Origin: an uncultured Bacteroidales bacterium
GTDB lineage: Bacteria; Bacteroidota; Bacteroidia; Bacteroidales; Muribaculaceae
Reading direction: 5' to 3'
Assembly: GCA_900544535.1 (NCBI GenBank)
Contig: UQVH01000004.1
Location: 1-64,000, forward strand
DNA: 64,000 bases
A program made the position numbers and the translations under genes. How positions within the stretch are numbered: the first letter of the stretch is position 1; each line of letters opens with the position of its first letter. This document shows, one piece after another, positions 15,475 through 23,000 of the stretch. Below the pieces are notes generated by a model. It had not been told where the DNA came from, did no database searches, and saw only the letters and a program-made list of their open reading frames with translations.

Positions 15475-16515
15475 ATGAATGCAACCGGTACATTGATGAG
15501 CGATTTCCTCCGGGAGTTGGGCGTGCCTCACACGACAGCCTATACGGACCGCCGTTTCGAGACGCTGTCCTTCAAGTCGCTTTTCGGGCTGTCGAAACTG
15601 CTGTCGGAATACGGGGTGGCCAACGAGGCCCTGCGTCTGACCGACCGCGGCGAGATCAGCCGTTTGCCGGTGCCTTTTCTTGCCGGAACGGGCGGAGGTT
15701 TCGTGATCGTGACCTCCGTCGGCCCGGACCGTGTAGGCTATCTGACCCAGGGCGTTGCTGAGACGATGCCTTTGGATGAGTTCAAGGATGCCTGGAGCGG
15801 AGTGGTGCTGTTGGCCTATCCCGACGAGAAGTCGGTTGAGCCGGGCTATACGGCACACGCGCGTGACCTGTTTATCGGCAAGGCAAAGACGTGGATTCTG
15901 ATTGCGGGGGCAGTGGCTTTGTTTCTATATCTTTTTATCGCGAACCGACTGTATGACTCGTGGTCTACGGTCGGGGTGGCGCTGATAGACCTCGGCGGTC
16001 TGTGGCTGACCTATATGCTGGTGCAGAAGTCTCTGAAGATCAAGAGCCGTGCGGCCGACCGTGTCTGCGGTGTCCTGCAGGAGGGTGGTTGCGACAGTGT
16101 GCTGGAGACGAAGGCGTCGAAGTTTTTCGGCATTTTCAGTTGGAGCGAGGTGGGTTTCGCCTATTTTTCGGTAAGCTTGCTGGGGCTGCTGATGTTTCCG
16201 CAGTGGATCTGCTATCTTGCGCTGTGCAATGCCTGCTGCCTGCCGTTTACGTTCTGGAGCATCTGGTATCAGAAGTTCCGCGCGAAGGCGTGGTGTACGC
16301 TATGTGTGAGTGTGCAGGCGTCGTTGTGGCTGCTGTTTTTCTGCTACCTTGGCGGGGGATGGTTCAGGGGCGTGTTCCCGCTGCGGATCGAGTTTTTCGT
16401 GCTCGGTGTGACGTATCTGACGGTGCTTTTGGGGCTTAACCGCATCATGCCGTTGATTGACCGCTCGGAGCCGCCTGACGGGCCTGTGGATGACGGCGGG
16501 GCCGACAGGGTTTGA
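15475..16515 (+). CDS. Vitamin K epoxide reductase (VKOR) with inactive C39-like domain
   Basis: A 346-residue membrane protein for disulfide formation, the VKOR counterpart of DsbB. Residues about 30-120 resemble the C-terminal half of a C39 peptidase (LSFKSLFGLSKLL, LPVPFLAGTGGGFVIV, FKDAWSGVVLLAYP), but the catalytic Cys segment is missing and the His is replaced, so it cannot be proteolytic. The VKOR domain (about 138-330) has the loop cysteines C198 and C206, the conserved SWSE (222-225) and the CTLC active site (274-277), among five helices. It has no fused thioredoxin domain; the preceding gene may supply it. A 45-residue peptide gene follows within 20 nt. Confidence 0.88.
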   Translation: MNATGTLMSDFLRELGVPHTTAYTDRRFETLSFKSLFGLSKLLSEYGVANEALRLTDRGEISRLPVPFLAGTGGGFVIVTSVGPDRVGYLTQGVAETMPLDEFKDAWSGVVLLAYPDEKSVEPGYTAHARDLFIGKAKTWILIAGAVALFLYLFIANRLYDSWSTVGVALIDLGGLWLTYMLVQKSLKIKSRAADRVCGVLQEGGCDSVLETKASKFFGIFSWSEVGFAYFSVSLLGLLMFPQWICYLALCNACCLPFTFWSIWYQKFRAKAWCTLCVSVQASLWLLFFCYLGGGWFRGVFPLRIEFFVLGVTYLTVLLGLNRIMPLIDRSEPPDGPVDDGGADRV

Positions 16516-16535
16516 TTTCGTTAATGTTTATGGTT

Positions 16536-16673
16536 ATGAAAAAGATTGTACGTCCGCAGCTTGCGAGTGCGGTGAAGCTGACGCCTCGGGAGATGAATGA
16601 TCAGCATTTTTCAGTGAAGCATACGGTTCTGACGCCGGAGCTGCTGGAGAAGATGGCGAAGGGAAATAAATGA
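16536..16673 (+). CDS. 45-residue peptide of unknown function downstream of VKOR
   Basis: A small basic peptide (MKKIVRPQLASAVKLTPREM, then a 25-residue tail ending KMAKGNK). In-frame ATGs at 16524 and 16530 would add two to four residues. It starts 20 nt after the VKOR stop and ends 12 nt before a palindromic element. Its lysine-rich start and KLTPREMN motif recall leader regions of Bacteroidetes ribosomal-peptide precursors, but it has no double-glycine cleavage site and no cysteine. I read it as a real gene because of its position and protein-like sequence; no family is recognised. Confidence 0.5.
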   Translation: MKKIVRPQLASAVKLTPREMNDQHFSVKHTVLTPELLEKMAKGNK

Positions 16674-16685
16674 GGATGTTGATCA

Positions 16686-16793
16686 GCCTCTTCGAGGCAG
16701 GCGTCAGCGCGATCAGGCCTGTCCCCAGGCATCGCTTGGCCCTGCGGGCGCTCGCTTACCCTGGGGTTTCTGAAATTCAGGCTCTCCGAGCCT
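16686..16793 (+). repeat. Palindromic interspersed element, copy 3
   Basis: Hairpin 1 GCCTC-TTC-GAGGC (16686-16698), 24-nt spacer, central block CCCCAGG...CCTGGGG (16723-16766, 44 nt, with an inner GCCC-TGC-GGGC hairpin), 12-nt spacer, hairpin 2 AGGCTC-TCC-GAGCCT (16779-16793). The spacers match copies 1 and 2 exactly. Hairpin 1 starts 12 nt after the stop of the 45-residue peptide gene. The element is followed by the bidirectional terminator at 16856. Confidence 0.85.
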
Positions 16794-16855
16794 CGGTGAG
16801 AGGTTTTGCAACATTCAGTTGCCTGATGCGGGCGGTGGGTATTTTTTTAGATATA

Positions 16856-16902
16856 AAAAGAATCGCCATAAGGCCTTCGGTGGGCTTTATGGCGATTCTT
16901 TT
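16856..16902. terminator. Bidirectional terminator between convergent genes
   Basis: A 16-bp perfect stem AAAAGAATCGCCATAA / TTATGGCGATTCTTTT (16856-16871, 16887-16902), with A-rich and T-rich edges, works for both directions: the VKOR cluster from the left and the glycogen cluster from the right. Confidence 0.9.
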
Positions 16903-16922
16903 ATTGTGTCTGGTGGAGTCTG

Positions 16923-18443
16923 TTATTCGGCTTTGGGGACTTCGGCAGGTGCTTCGGCTGCGGGGGTCTTTTCAGCTGCGGCTTTGGCGGTTTTTGGCTT
17001 GGCTGCTTTTTCGGCTTTGGGGGCGGTTGCCTTTTCAGCTTTTGGCTTTGCTGCTTTGGCTTTCTCGGCTTTTGGCTTGGCGGCTTTTTTCTTGGCTGTT
17101 TCGGCTTCGGCGGCTTTTTCGCGGAGGAGGTGCTCTTCGTTGAAGTGTTCGATGTTTTTGCGCATCGATTCGGCTTCTTTGTTGAGCGCTTCGATCTCAC
17201 GTTCCTGATTGCGGATGGTGGTCAGGAGCGAGCTGAGTTCTTCGTTGTCGATTGACATCGGGTATTGCTCTTCGACACGGACGATGAAGTCGGCGAGGAC
17301 ATTCATGTAGTTGGTGAAGGCATCGAAGGGGGTGTCGTAAGGTGAGAACTGCGAATGAACCGATCCGTCGTGCATGTTCTTGGTGGACATGTAGAAGAAG
17401 TGGTCGGCTGCCTGGAGGTAGTACCAGTCCTGTTTGAGACGGCGGTCCTGGCAGAGGCGCACGCGCTCGCTGACGGAGTAGAGCTTCTGGAAGGCTTCGT
17501 TCTGGAGCTGGTTACCAAGCCATGCGGAGGTGTCGCGGGCTTCATCGGCCCAGGAGATCGGGTGGAGGATGGAGAGTTCTGCGACGGGTTTGAGCTTGCT
17601 GACGGCGGTTGTCGGGGTCCAGAAGTCGATTCCGCGTTCTTCGGCGAAGCGGGGAAGGGCTTCGAGAAACTGGAAGATGCCGGTTTCGCGGGGCTGGAAG
17701 TCGCCGAAGACTTCAAGGTTCATGAAGAGGTTGATGATCTGCTCTTCGGCGGGAGTAGATGCGATCCAGTCAATATATTTGTCGGCTGTGAGGGGATAGT
17801 CTTCCCAGGAGGTGTTGCTGAAGCGGTCAGAGATGTCGTCGCTGAGCTTGTCGTTCTTGAGGAGTATTTTCAGCTTGGGAGCCGATGCGGCGTTGTAGAC
17901 ATAGTTGGGCGATTTCCAGCCGAGGATGTGCTTGGCGCCTTCGGTGATGACTCCCTTGTAGCCCATGCTCTGGATGAGCGGAGCGAGTTCGTCGCTGTAA
18001 ATGAGTTCGGTGTTGCGGAGTACTTTGGGAGTCTGGCCGAAGAGTTCCCTGATCTTTTCGTCGTGGACTTTGACCTGATTGATAAATTCGTCGGGGTCGG
18101 CAAGCGATGAGAGGGAGTGGGCGTAGGTTTCGGCAAGGAATTCGACGCAGCCGGTTTCGGCGAGCTTCTTGAGAAGGTCGATGAATTCGGGGACGTACTG
18201 TTCGAACTGTTCGAGGGCTGTTCCGGTGACGGAGATGGCGCATTTGAATTTGCCTTTAGAAGTTTCGATCATGCGGAGGAGTGATTCGGCCGCGGGGATG
18301 TAGCTGCGCTGGGCAATGCGGGTGACGATGTCGTCGTTGGCGAAGTCGTCGTAATAGTAATGGTCATTGCCTATGTCGAAGAAGCGATATCTTTTCAGAC
18401 GGAACGGCTGATGGATCTGAAAATAGAAACAAATTGCTTTCAT
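16923..18443 (-). CDS. GH57 alpha-amylase family protein with Lys/Ala/Pro-rich tail
   Basis: A 506-residue glycoside hydrolase of family 57, which acts on alpha-1,4-glucans. The catalytic domain (about 1-400) begins with CFYFQIHQPFRLK and contains LRNTELIYSDELAP and FMNLEVFGDFQP, the conserved segments around the expected catalytic residues; it ends in a FYMSTKNMHDGSVHSQFSPY region. A coiled coil (about 405-445) follows. The last 65 residues are a repeated AKPKAEKA-type tail, like histone H1 or Hc1, which is not part of the usual GH57 fold. No signal peptide, so cytoplasmic. It is the last gene of the debranching enzyme-GT4-GH57 glycogen cluster. Confidence 0.9.
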   Translation of the reverse strand: MKAICFYFQIHQPFRLKRYRFFDIGNDHYYYDDFANDDIVTRIAQRSYIPAAESLLRMIETSKGKFKCAISVTGTALEQFEQYVPEFIDLLKKLAETGCVEFLAETYAHSLSSLADPDEFINQVKVHDEKIRELFGQTPKVLRNTELIYSDELAPLIQSMGYKGVITEGAKHILGWKSPNYVYNAASAPKLKILLKNDKLSDDISDRFSNTSWEDYPLTADKYIDWIASTPAEEQIINLFMNLEVFGDFQPRETGIFQFLEALPRFAEERGIDFWTPTTAVSKLKPVAELSILHPISWADEARDTSAWLGNQLQNEAFQKLYSVSERVRLCQDRRLKQDWYYLQAADHFFYMSTKNMHDGSVHSQFSPYDTPFDAFTNYMNVLADFIVRVEEQYPMSIDNEELSSLLTTIRNQEREIEALNKEAESMRKNIEHFNEEHLLREKAAEAETAKKKAAKPKAEKAKAAKPKAEKATAPKAEKAAKPKTAKAAAEKTPAAEAPAEVPKAE

Positions 18444-18498
18444 GGGGTCTTTTTTATGTTTTGTAAGCGACGCGGGGAGGAGTTGCTATGCGTCGGCT

Positions 18499-19758
18499 TT
18501 ATTTGTTTAACACCTTATTATATATATCAATCACTTTGCGGCCTGCCTTGTCCCAGGTGATCTGGTTGACCTCTGCGAGGCCGTCCTCACGCAACTGGTT
18601 GTACATGGCGGGATAGGTCACGATCGAGTTGATGGCGTCGGCCATAGCGTCGATGTCCCAGTAGTCGGTCTTGATGACGTTTGTGAGGATCTCGGCGCAA
18701 CCGCTCTGCTTGGAGATGATGGAAGGGACTCCCATCTGCATGGCTTCGAGGGGGGAGATGCCGAAGGGCTCGGAGACGGAGGGCATGACGTAGACGTCGG
18801 ATGCCTTGAGCATCTCGTAGACTTGGGCGCCTTTCTGGAAGCCGGGGAAGTGGAAGCGGTCGGCGATGCCGCGCTCGGCGGCGAGAAGGATCATCTTGTT
18901 CATCATGTCGCCGCTGCCGGCCATGACGAAACGGACGTTGGGATTATTCTTGAGAACTTTGGCGGCTGTCTCGACGAAGTATTCCGGTCCTTTCTGCATG
19001 GTGATTCGTCCGAGGAAGGTGACAACCTTGTCCTTGCTCTTGTGGGCGGGGACATTGAGCTGTTCGGGCGTCAGCGGGGTCACAGCATTGTGGACGGTGG
19101 TGACTTTGGAGGGATCGATGCCGTAGTGGTTGATGACGGTGTCGCGGGTGAGATTGGAGACGGTCATGATGTGGTCGGCGTGGGTCATGCCGTCTTTCTC
19201 GATGCCGAATACCGTGGGGTTTGGTTTGCCTCGCGAGCGGTCGAATTCGGTCGCGTGGACGTGGATTACGAGTGGCTTGCCCGAAACCTGCTTGGCGTGG
19301 ATGCCTGCGGGATAGGTGAGCCAGTCATGCGAGTGGATGATGTCGAAGTCGAGGGTGCGGGCGATGACACCAGCGCAGATAGAGTAGTTGTTGATCTCCT
19401 CGACGAGGTTGTCGGGGTAGCGTCCTGAGAATTCGATGCAGCCGAGGTCGTTGGTGCGCATGTAGTTGAAATCGGCGTAGATGTGGTCGCGCAGACGGAA
19501 GTAGAGGTCTGGGTCCATTACGTTGCCGATGCGGTCGCGGACGTAGTCGCGGTTGACATCGCGCCAGACGATGGGTACCTGCGACATGCCGATGATGTTG
19601 GCGAAGTGCTTTTCCTCGTCGCCGAAGGGTTTGGGTATTACAAAGGTGATGTCCATATCGCCACACTCCCACATACCCTTAGTGAGACCGTAGCTGGCGG
19701 TACCGAGTCCGCCGAGGATGTGAGGGGGAAATTCCCATCCGAACATTAAAGCTTTCAT
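18499..19758 (-). CDS. GT4 glycosyltransferase, glycogen synthase type
   Basis: A 419-residue GT-B glycosyltransferase of family GT4, of the kind that replaces GlgA as glycogen/alpha-glucan synthase in Bacteroidetes. The N-terminal domain begins MKALMFGWEFPPHILGGLG (donor loop GGLG) and has HSHDWLTYPAGI. The C-terminal domain has TFLGRITMQKGPEYFVE, VRFVMAGSGD, YVMPSVSEPFGISPLEAM and a Glu-rich loop with the retaining E-x7-E pattern (SEPFGISPLE). Cytoplasmic. It lies 13 nt after the debranching enzyme and 55 nt before GH57. The nucleotide-sugar donor (UDP- or ADP-glucose) cannot be read from sequence. Confidence 0.92.
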   Translation of the reverse strand: MKALMFGWEFPPHILGGLGTASYGLTKGMWECGDMDITFVIPKPFGDEEKHFANIIGMSQVPIVWRDVNRDYVRDRIGNVMDPDLYFRLRDHIYADFNYMRTNDLGCIEFSGRYPDNLVEEINNYSICAGVIARTLDFDIIHSHDWLTYPAGIHAKQVSGKPLVIHVHATEFDRSRGKPNPTVFGIEKDGMTHADHIMTVSNLTRDTVINHYGIDPSKVTTVHNAVTPLTPEQLNVPAHKSKDKVVTFLGRITMQKGPEYFVETAAKVLKNNPNVRFVMAGSGDMMNKMILLAAERGIADRFHFPGFQKGAQVYEMLKASDVYVMPSVSEPFGISPLEAMQMGVPSIISKQSGCAEILTNVIKTDYWDIDAMADAINSIVTYPAMYNQLREDGLAEVNQITWDKAGRKVIDIYNKVLNK

Positions 19759-19771
19759 GGGCGTGTGATGA

Positions 19772-21706
19772 TTAGTCCATTATGAATTTTTTGAGTGTGG
19801 TGAGGGTCCTGAGCACTTCGGCCACGTTGGTTACATGGCTTATGGCTCCGCGGCCGGTGAAGGGCGGGTTGGCGTCGTAGAGCTGGGAGAGGGAACCGAT
19901 GCAGCCGTTGGACATCTCGTCTTCGAAGCCGATGAGCATACGGTCGATGTAGCTTACGCCGCTCATGCCGAAGACCTTGAGATAGGCGTCGGAGTAGAAG
20001 CCCATGAGCCAGGGGCGCGCGGGGCCGTTGTGGAGGGCCATCTCGCGCTCTTCGGGCGATCCGAGATAGGTCGGGCGGTAGCCGTAGCTCTTCGGCGAGA
20101 GGGTGCGGAGGCCTTTGGGGGTCAGCAGCTCGCGGGTGACTATGTCGAGGATGCTCTTGCGCTGGCGGCGGTCAAGCGGGCTGTAATCGAGGCCGATGGC
20201 GATTGCCATATTGGGACGCACGGATGGGTCGGCATAGGTGCCGTTGACGTAGTCGTAGAGGTAGCCGTAGTCGTTGAGGAATGTCTTGATGAACGGTTCG
20301 GCCATCTTTTCGGCGGCTTCGCTGAACTTGGCTTCGTCGGGTGTGCCCTCGGAGAGTTTCGAGGCGAAGACGAGGGCGTTGTACCAAAGGGCGTTGAACT
20401 CGACGAGGAGGCCGGAGCGCGGGATGATGGAGTGGCCTCCGAGGGAGGCGTTCATCCATGACATCGGTTTGCCGGTGCCGTCGGTGGTGACCATGCCGTT
20501 TTCGTCGACTTTGATCAGGGGATGTTTTTGGGCGAGGATGAAGTTGAGGATCTCGCGGATCTCAGGAAGATATTTCGCGGCGGCAACCTCGCGGCCGTAG
20601 GCCTTGGCATACTGCTGGAGTGCCCAGACGGCCCAGAGTGGGATGTCGGGGAGGTCGATGCCGATAATACGGCTGTCTTGTTCGCCGGTCTTCATGAAGT
20701 GTCGCAGTGCGCTGAGGGCTGTGGCGGCGATGCGCTCGAAGTCTTCGCGGTGGTTTATTGCGATTGTGGCGCCGGGGAGAGCCATGAAGGTGTTGCGGGC
20801 GAGTATCTTACCCCAGGGATAGCCTGAGAGGAGATACATGTTGTCTTTTTCGTTGAGGTAGCACTGCTTGACGGCGTTTTTCAGGCAGTTGAAGAACGAG
20901 GTGCGGCAGGTGCGCTGGGCGATTTCCTTCTCATACATTTTGGAGAGTGCGCGCGGCGAGACTTCGCTGAGGCCGGCGGAGAAGATGATTGATTCGCCCT
21001 TTTTGATTGGAACTTCGAAGTAGCCGGGTACCCAGAGGTCTTCGCAGTAGGGGACTCCGCGTTCGAGGTCCTTGACGTATTCGAAGCCGTTGTACCAGTT
21101 GGGCTCGTAGGTCCAGGTGGGTTTGTGGCTGAACTGCATGTAGAGTCTGGGATAGCCGGGATAGAGGCAGGCCGAAACTCCGTTGTTGATTTCAGGAATC
21201 GTCGTGTCGAGAGCATTGTTGGCGATGCAGAGTTCGTTGGCATCGCGGAATGCGAGCACGGGGCGGAATCGCAGGGTTGTCGGGGAATGAGCCTCGACAA
21301 GAGTATAGCGGATGAGGATGCGGTTTTCGTTGGAGATGAAGATCTTCTCTTTGGTGAGGATCACGCCTCCCACGCGGTAGGTTGTGCGGGGGACGTTCTC
21401 GCAGTCAAACTCACGGATGTATTTGTGGCCGTTGGGGCTCATCACTCCTCCACGGTAGCGGTGGAGCGCAAGGTTGAAGGGAACACCGTGCTGATAAACG
21501 GTCTCATCAAGCGACGAGAGCATCACATGCCATGAGTTGCCCAGTTCGGGAACGGGGACAACGAGCAAACCGTGCTGCTTGCGGGTGTTGCAGTCCACTA
21601 TCGTCGTACAATGATAGGCCCCCGACTGATTAGTTCGGAGCATTTCTTTCGGAAGAGACTGCTCCAGATTAATCATGAGTTTTTTATCAAATTTAAGATA
21701 GCTCAT
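19772..21706 (-). CDS. Glycogen debranching enzyme (GDE_C, GH133-like)
   Basis: A 644-residue amylo-alpha-1,6-glucosidase of the GDE_C type that removes branch-point glucose from glycogen. The N-terminal beta-sandwich domain (about 1-250) starts LPKEMLRTNQSGAYHCTT. An (alpha/alpha)6 domain follows (about 280-640) with SGYPWGKILARNTFMALPG, DIPLWAVWALQQYAK, SWMNASLGGHSIIPRSG, VEFNALWYNAL and a C-terminal segment GPARPWLMGFYSDAYL. It has no separate glucanotransferase domain. First gene of the glycogen cluster. The only promoter-like site upstream is AAAATTTG, one base off consensus, at 21841-21848. Confidence 0.93.
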   Translation of the reverse strand: MSYLKFDKKLMINLEQSLPKEMLRTNQSGAYHCTTIVDCNTRKQHGLLVVPVPELGNSWHVMLSSLDETVYQHGVPFNLALHRYRGGVMSPNGHKYIREFDCENVPRTTYRVGGVILTKEKIFISNENRILIRYTLVEAHSPTTLRFRPVLAFRDANELCIANNALDTTIPEINNGVSACLYPGYPRLYMQFSHKPTWTYEPNWYNGFEYVKDLERGVPYCEDLWVPGYFEVPIKKGESIIFSAGLSEVSPRALSKMYEKEIAQRTCRTSFFNCLKNAVKQCYLNEKDNMYLLSGYPWGKILARNTFMALPGATIAINHREDFERIAATALSALRHFMKTGEQDSRIIGIDLPDIPLWAVWALQQYAKAYGREVAAAKYLPEIREILNFILAQKHPLIKVDENGMVTTDGTGKPMSWMNASLGGHSIIPRSGLLVEFNALWYNALVFASKLSEGTPDEAKFSEAAEKMAEPFIKTFLNDYGYLYDYVNGTYADPSVRPNMAIAIGLDYSPLDRRQRKSILDIVTRELLTPKGLRTLSPKSYGYRPTYLGSPEEREMALHNGPARPWLMGFYSDAYLKVFGMSGVSYIDRMLIGFEDEMSNGCIGSLSQLYDANPPFTGRGAISHVTNVAEVLRTLTTLKKFIMD

Positions 21707-22059
21707 GTAAAAAGGTATAGATATAGATTATGATGTTAGATTCCTGACGGATGATATTAGAACTGACGCTCTCCGCCTGTGAGGGCGGGAGGGCACTGGT
21801 TTTATTAAGTCACGAATTTAACTTATTGTTGCGATAAAAGCAAATTTTGACATGAAAAAAGTTAAAATCGGGCATAAGGGTGTTGGGGGAGTATGTTATT
21901 GAACATCAATAGACCCGAAATTGTTGTCGGGGATGGATGAAGAGGGGGTGCGGATGTGCGCTTATTGTGGGGAAACAAAAAAGCTTCCGGGCGGATGGTT
22001 TCAGAGTCCATCCGCCCGGAAGCGATGATATTTTCAGAGGTGTTGCCCTTGAAGCGTGA
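21707..22059 (-). other. Upstream region of the glycogen cluster and ribosomal operon end
   Basis: This 353-nt gap contains no gene. On the minus strand it holds the terminator of the rpmB operon (21976-22023) and then about 265 nt before the debranching enzyme start. The latter contains a near-consensus -7 box, AAAATTTG (21848-21841), and otherwise nothing I recognise. Confidence 0.5.
21976..22023 (-). terminator. Terminator of the rpmB-rpmG-DUF4295 operon
   Basis: A perfect 16-bp stem GCTTCCGGGCGGATGG / CCATCCGCCCGGAAGC (21983-21998, 22008-22023), followed on the minus strand by a run of six T. It lies 36 nt after the DUF4295 stop. Confidence 0.93.
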
Positions 22060-22209
22060 TTACTTCAGGACGTCCTTTACAGCGTCGTTGGGAACCATCT
22101 GTTCCTGGAAGGTGTAGGCACCGGTCTTCGCCGACTTAACGACTTTGATGACCTTGCTGTAAGTGCGGCCTTCGCCTTTTTGCAGAGATGCAACGGTTTT
22201 CTTTGCCAT
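22060..22209 (-). CDS. DUF4295 small protein of the L28-L33 operon
   Basis: A 49-residue basic protein (starts MAKKTVASLQKGEGRTYSKV) matching DUF4295, a Bacteroidetes-specific family regularly encoded right after rpmG. The composition and gene position suggest a small ribosome-associated protein (inference; no function is established for the family that I know of). It starts 11 nt after the rpmG stop, and the strong terminator follows. Confidence 0.9.
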   Translation of the reverse strand: MAKKTVASLQKGEGRTYSKVIKVVKSAKTGAYTFQEQMVPNDAVKDVLK

Positions 22210-22220
22210 GAGTCAGTGAA

Positions 22221-22409
22221 TTATTTGATTTCTTTGTGAACAGTAACTTTTTTGAGGATGGGGTTGTATTTTTTCAACTCCAGGCGTTCGGTGGTGTTCT
22301 TGCGGTTCTTGGTGGTGATGTAACGCGAAGTACCGGGCATGCCCGATGCCTTGTGTTCGGTGCATTCGAGGATGACCTGAACGCGGTTGCCTTTAGCTTT
22401 CTTTGCCAT
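22221..22409 (-). CDS. rpmG: 50S ribosomal protein L33
   Basis: The 62-residue L33 of the large ribosomal subunit (MAKKAKGNRVQVILECTEHK, RYITTKNRKNTTERLELKKY). It retains only one cysteine, so it is the zinc-independent (C-minus) type. It starts 4 nt after the rpmB stop and is followed by DUF4295. Confidence 0.97.
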   Translation of the reverse strand: MAKKAKGNRVQVILECTEHKASGMPGTSRYITTKNRKNTTERLELKKYNPILKKVTVHKEIK

Positions 22410-22413
22410 CTTC

Positions 22414-22674
22414 TTATAAGATATCTAAGTATTTGATTTCAGTTATATAACCCTTTGCGGCTGCTTCTTTGATGGCAGCGTCGAGGCCTTTCTTGTTGAT
22501 GGTGCGGAGGCCTGCGGCTGAAATGGTGAGAGTGATCCAAGCTTGCTCCTCAACCCAGAAGAATTTCTTGTTGAAGAGATTGACATCGAACTTGCGCTTG
22601 GTGCGACGCTTTGAGTGCGACACATTGTTGCCCACCATTGCTTTCTTGCCTGTGATCTGACAAACTTTTGACAT
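22414..22674 (-). CDS. rpmB: 50S ribosomal protein L28
   Basis: The 86-residue L28 (MSKVCQITGKKAMVGNNVSH, SKRRTKRKF, AAGLRTINKKGL). First gene of the rpmB-rpmG-DUF4295 operon. The promoter box is 138 nt upstream, giving a leader of about 130 nt, long enough for feedback control, though no known leader motif is evident. Confidence 0.97.
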   Translation of the reverse strand: MSKVCQITGKKAMVGNNVSHSKRRTKRKFDVNLFNKKFFWVEEQAWITLTISAAGLRTINKKGLDAAIKEAAAKGYITEIKYLDIL

Positions 22675-22812
22675 GGCTGTTGGTTTTTATCTCTTTGTTT
22701 TTACTAATAATTTTTAGTTACAGCGTCTTGTGGCCGCCATCTCAATTCTCATATCAAGGCTAAGTGCATCATTCTTAACCTCTTTTCAAGGATGTGCCAC
22801 AAAACTCGGCTG

Positions 22813-22820
22813 CAAAGTTA
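22813..22820 (-). promoter_or_regulatory. -7 promoter box of the rpmB operon
   Basis: TAACTTTG on the minus strand, 138 nt upstream of the rpmB ATG. It is the only consensus box in the gap. Confidence 0.6.
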
Positions 22821-22865
22821 AGAATTTATTCCCGCTTTGCCAAGCGAAATTCAAACTTTTTAGAA

Positions 22866-22958
22866 GAGCCTCACACATTTTAACTAATCTTTTGACAGAG
22901 AGATGGCACACCTTTCTGAAACAGGCGCGCCATCTCTCTCTGATGTGTGCGGTGGCTC
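22866..22958 (-). terminator. Long nested hairpin after fabF
   Basis: Three nested pairings can form: GAGCC/GGCTC (22866-22870, 22954-22958), CACACAT/ATGTGTG (22872-22878, 22943-22949) and CAGAGAGATGGC with GCCATCTCTC plus CTG (22896-22907, 22929-22942). It lies 43 nt after the fabF stop. The lack of a proper T run makes it an atypical terminator or an mRNA 3'-end stabiliser. Confidence 0.55.
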
Positions 22959-23000
22959 ATGAATTTAAAAAATCAGCGAGCCGCCGGTTGTGTGCGTGGA

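Larger units (their letters stand above)
22675..23000 (-). other. rpmB leader and promoter region
   Basis: This 326-nt gap has no gene. From right to left on the minus strand it holds a long nested hairpin behind fabF (22958-22866), the -7 box of rpmB (22820-22813) and an unusually long, pyrimidine-rich rpmB leader. Confidence 0.55.

Noticed and set aside
16923..17120. Possible minisatellite or CRISPR-like tandem repeat
   Set aside because: The repeats are imperfect codon-phase units encoding the Lys/Ala/Pro tail of GH57, without regular spacers.
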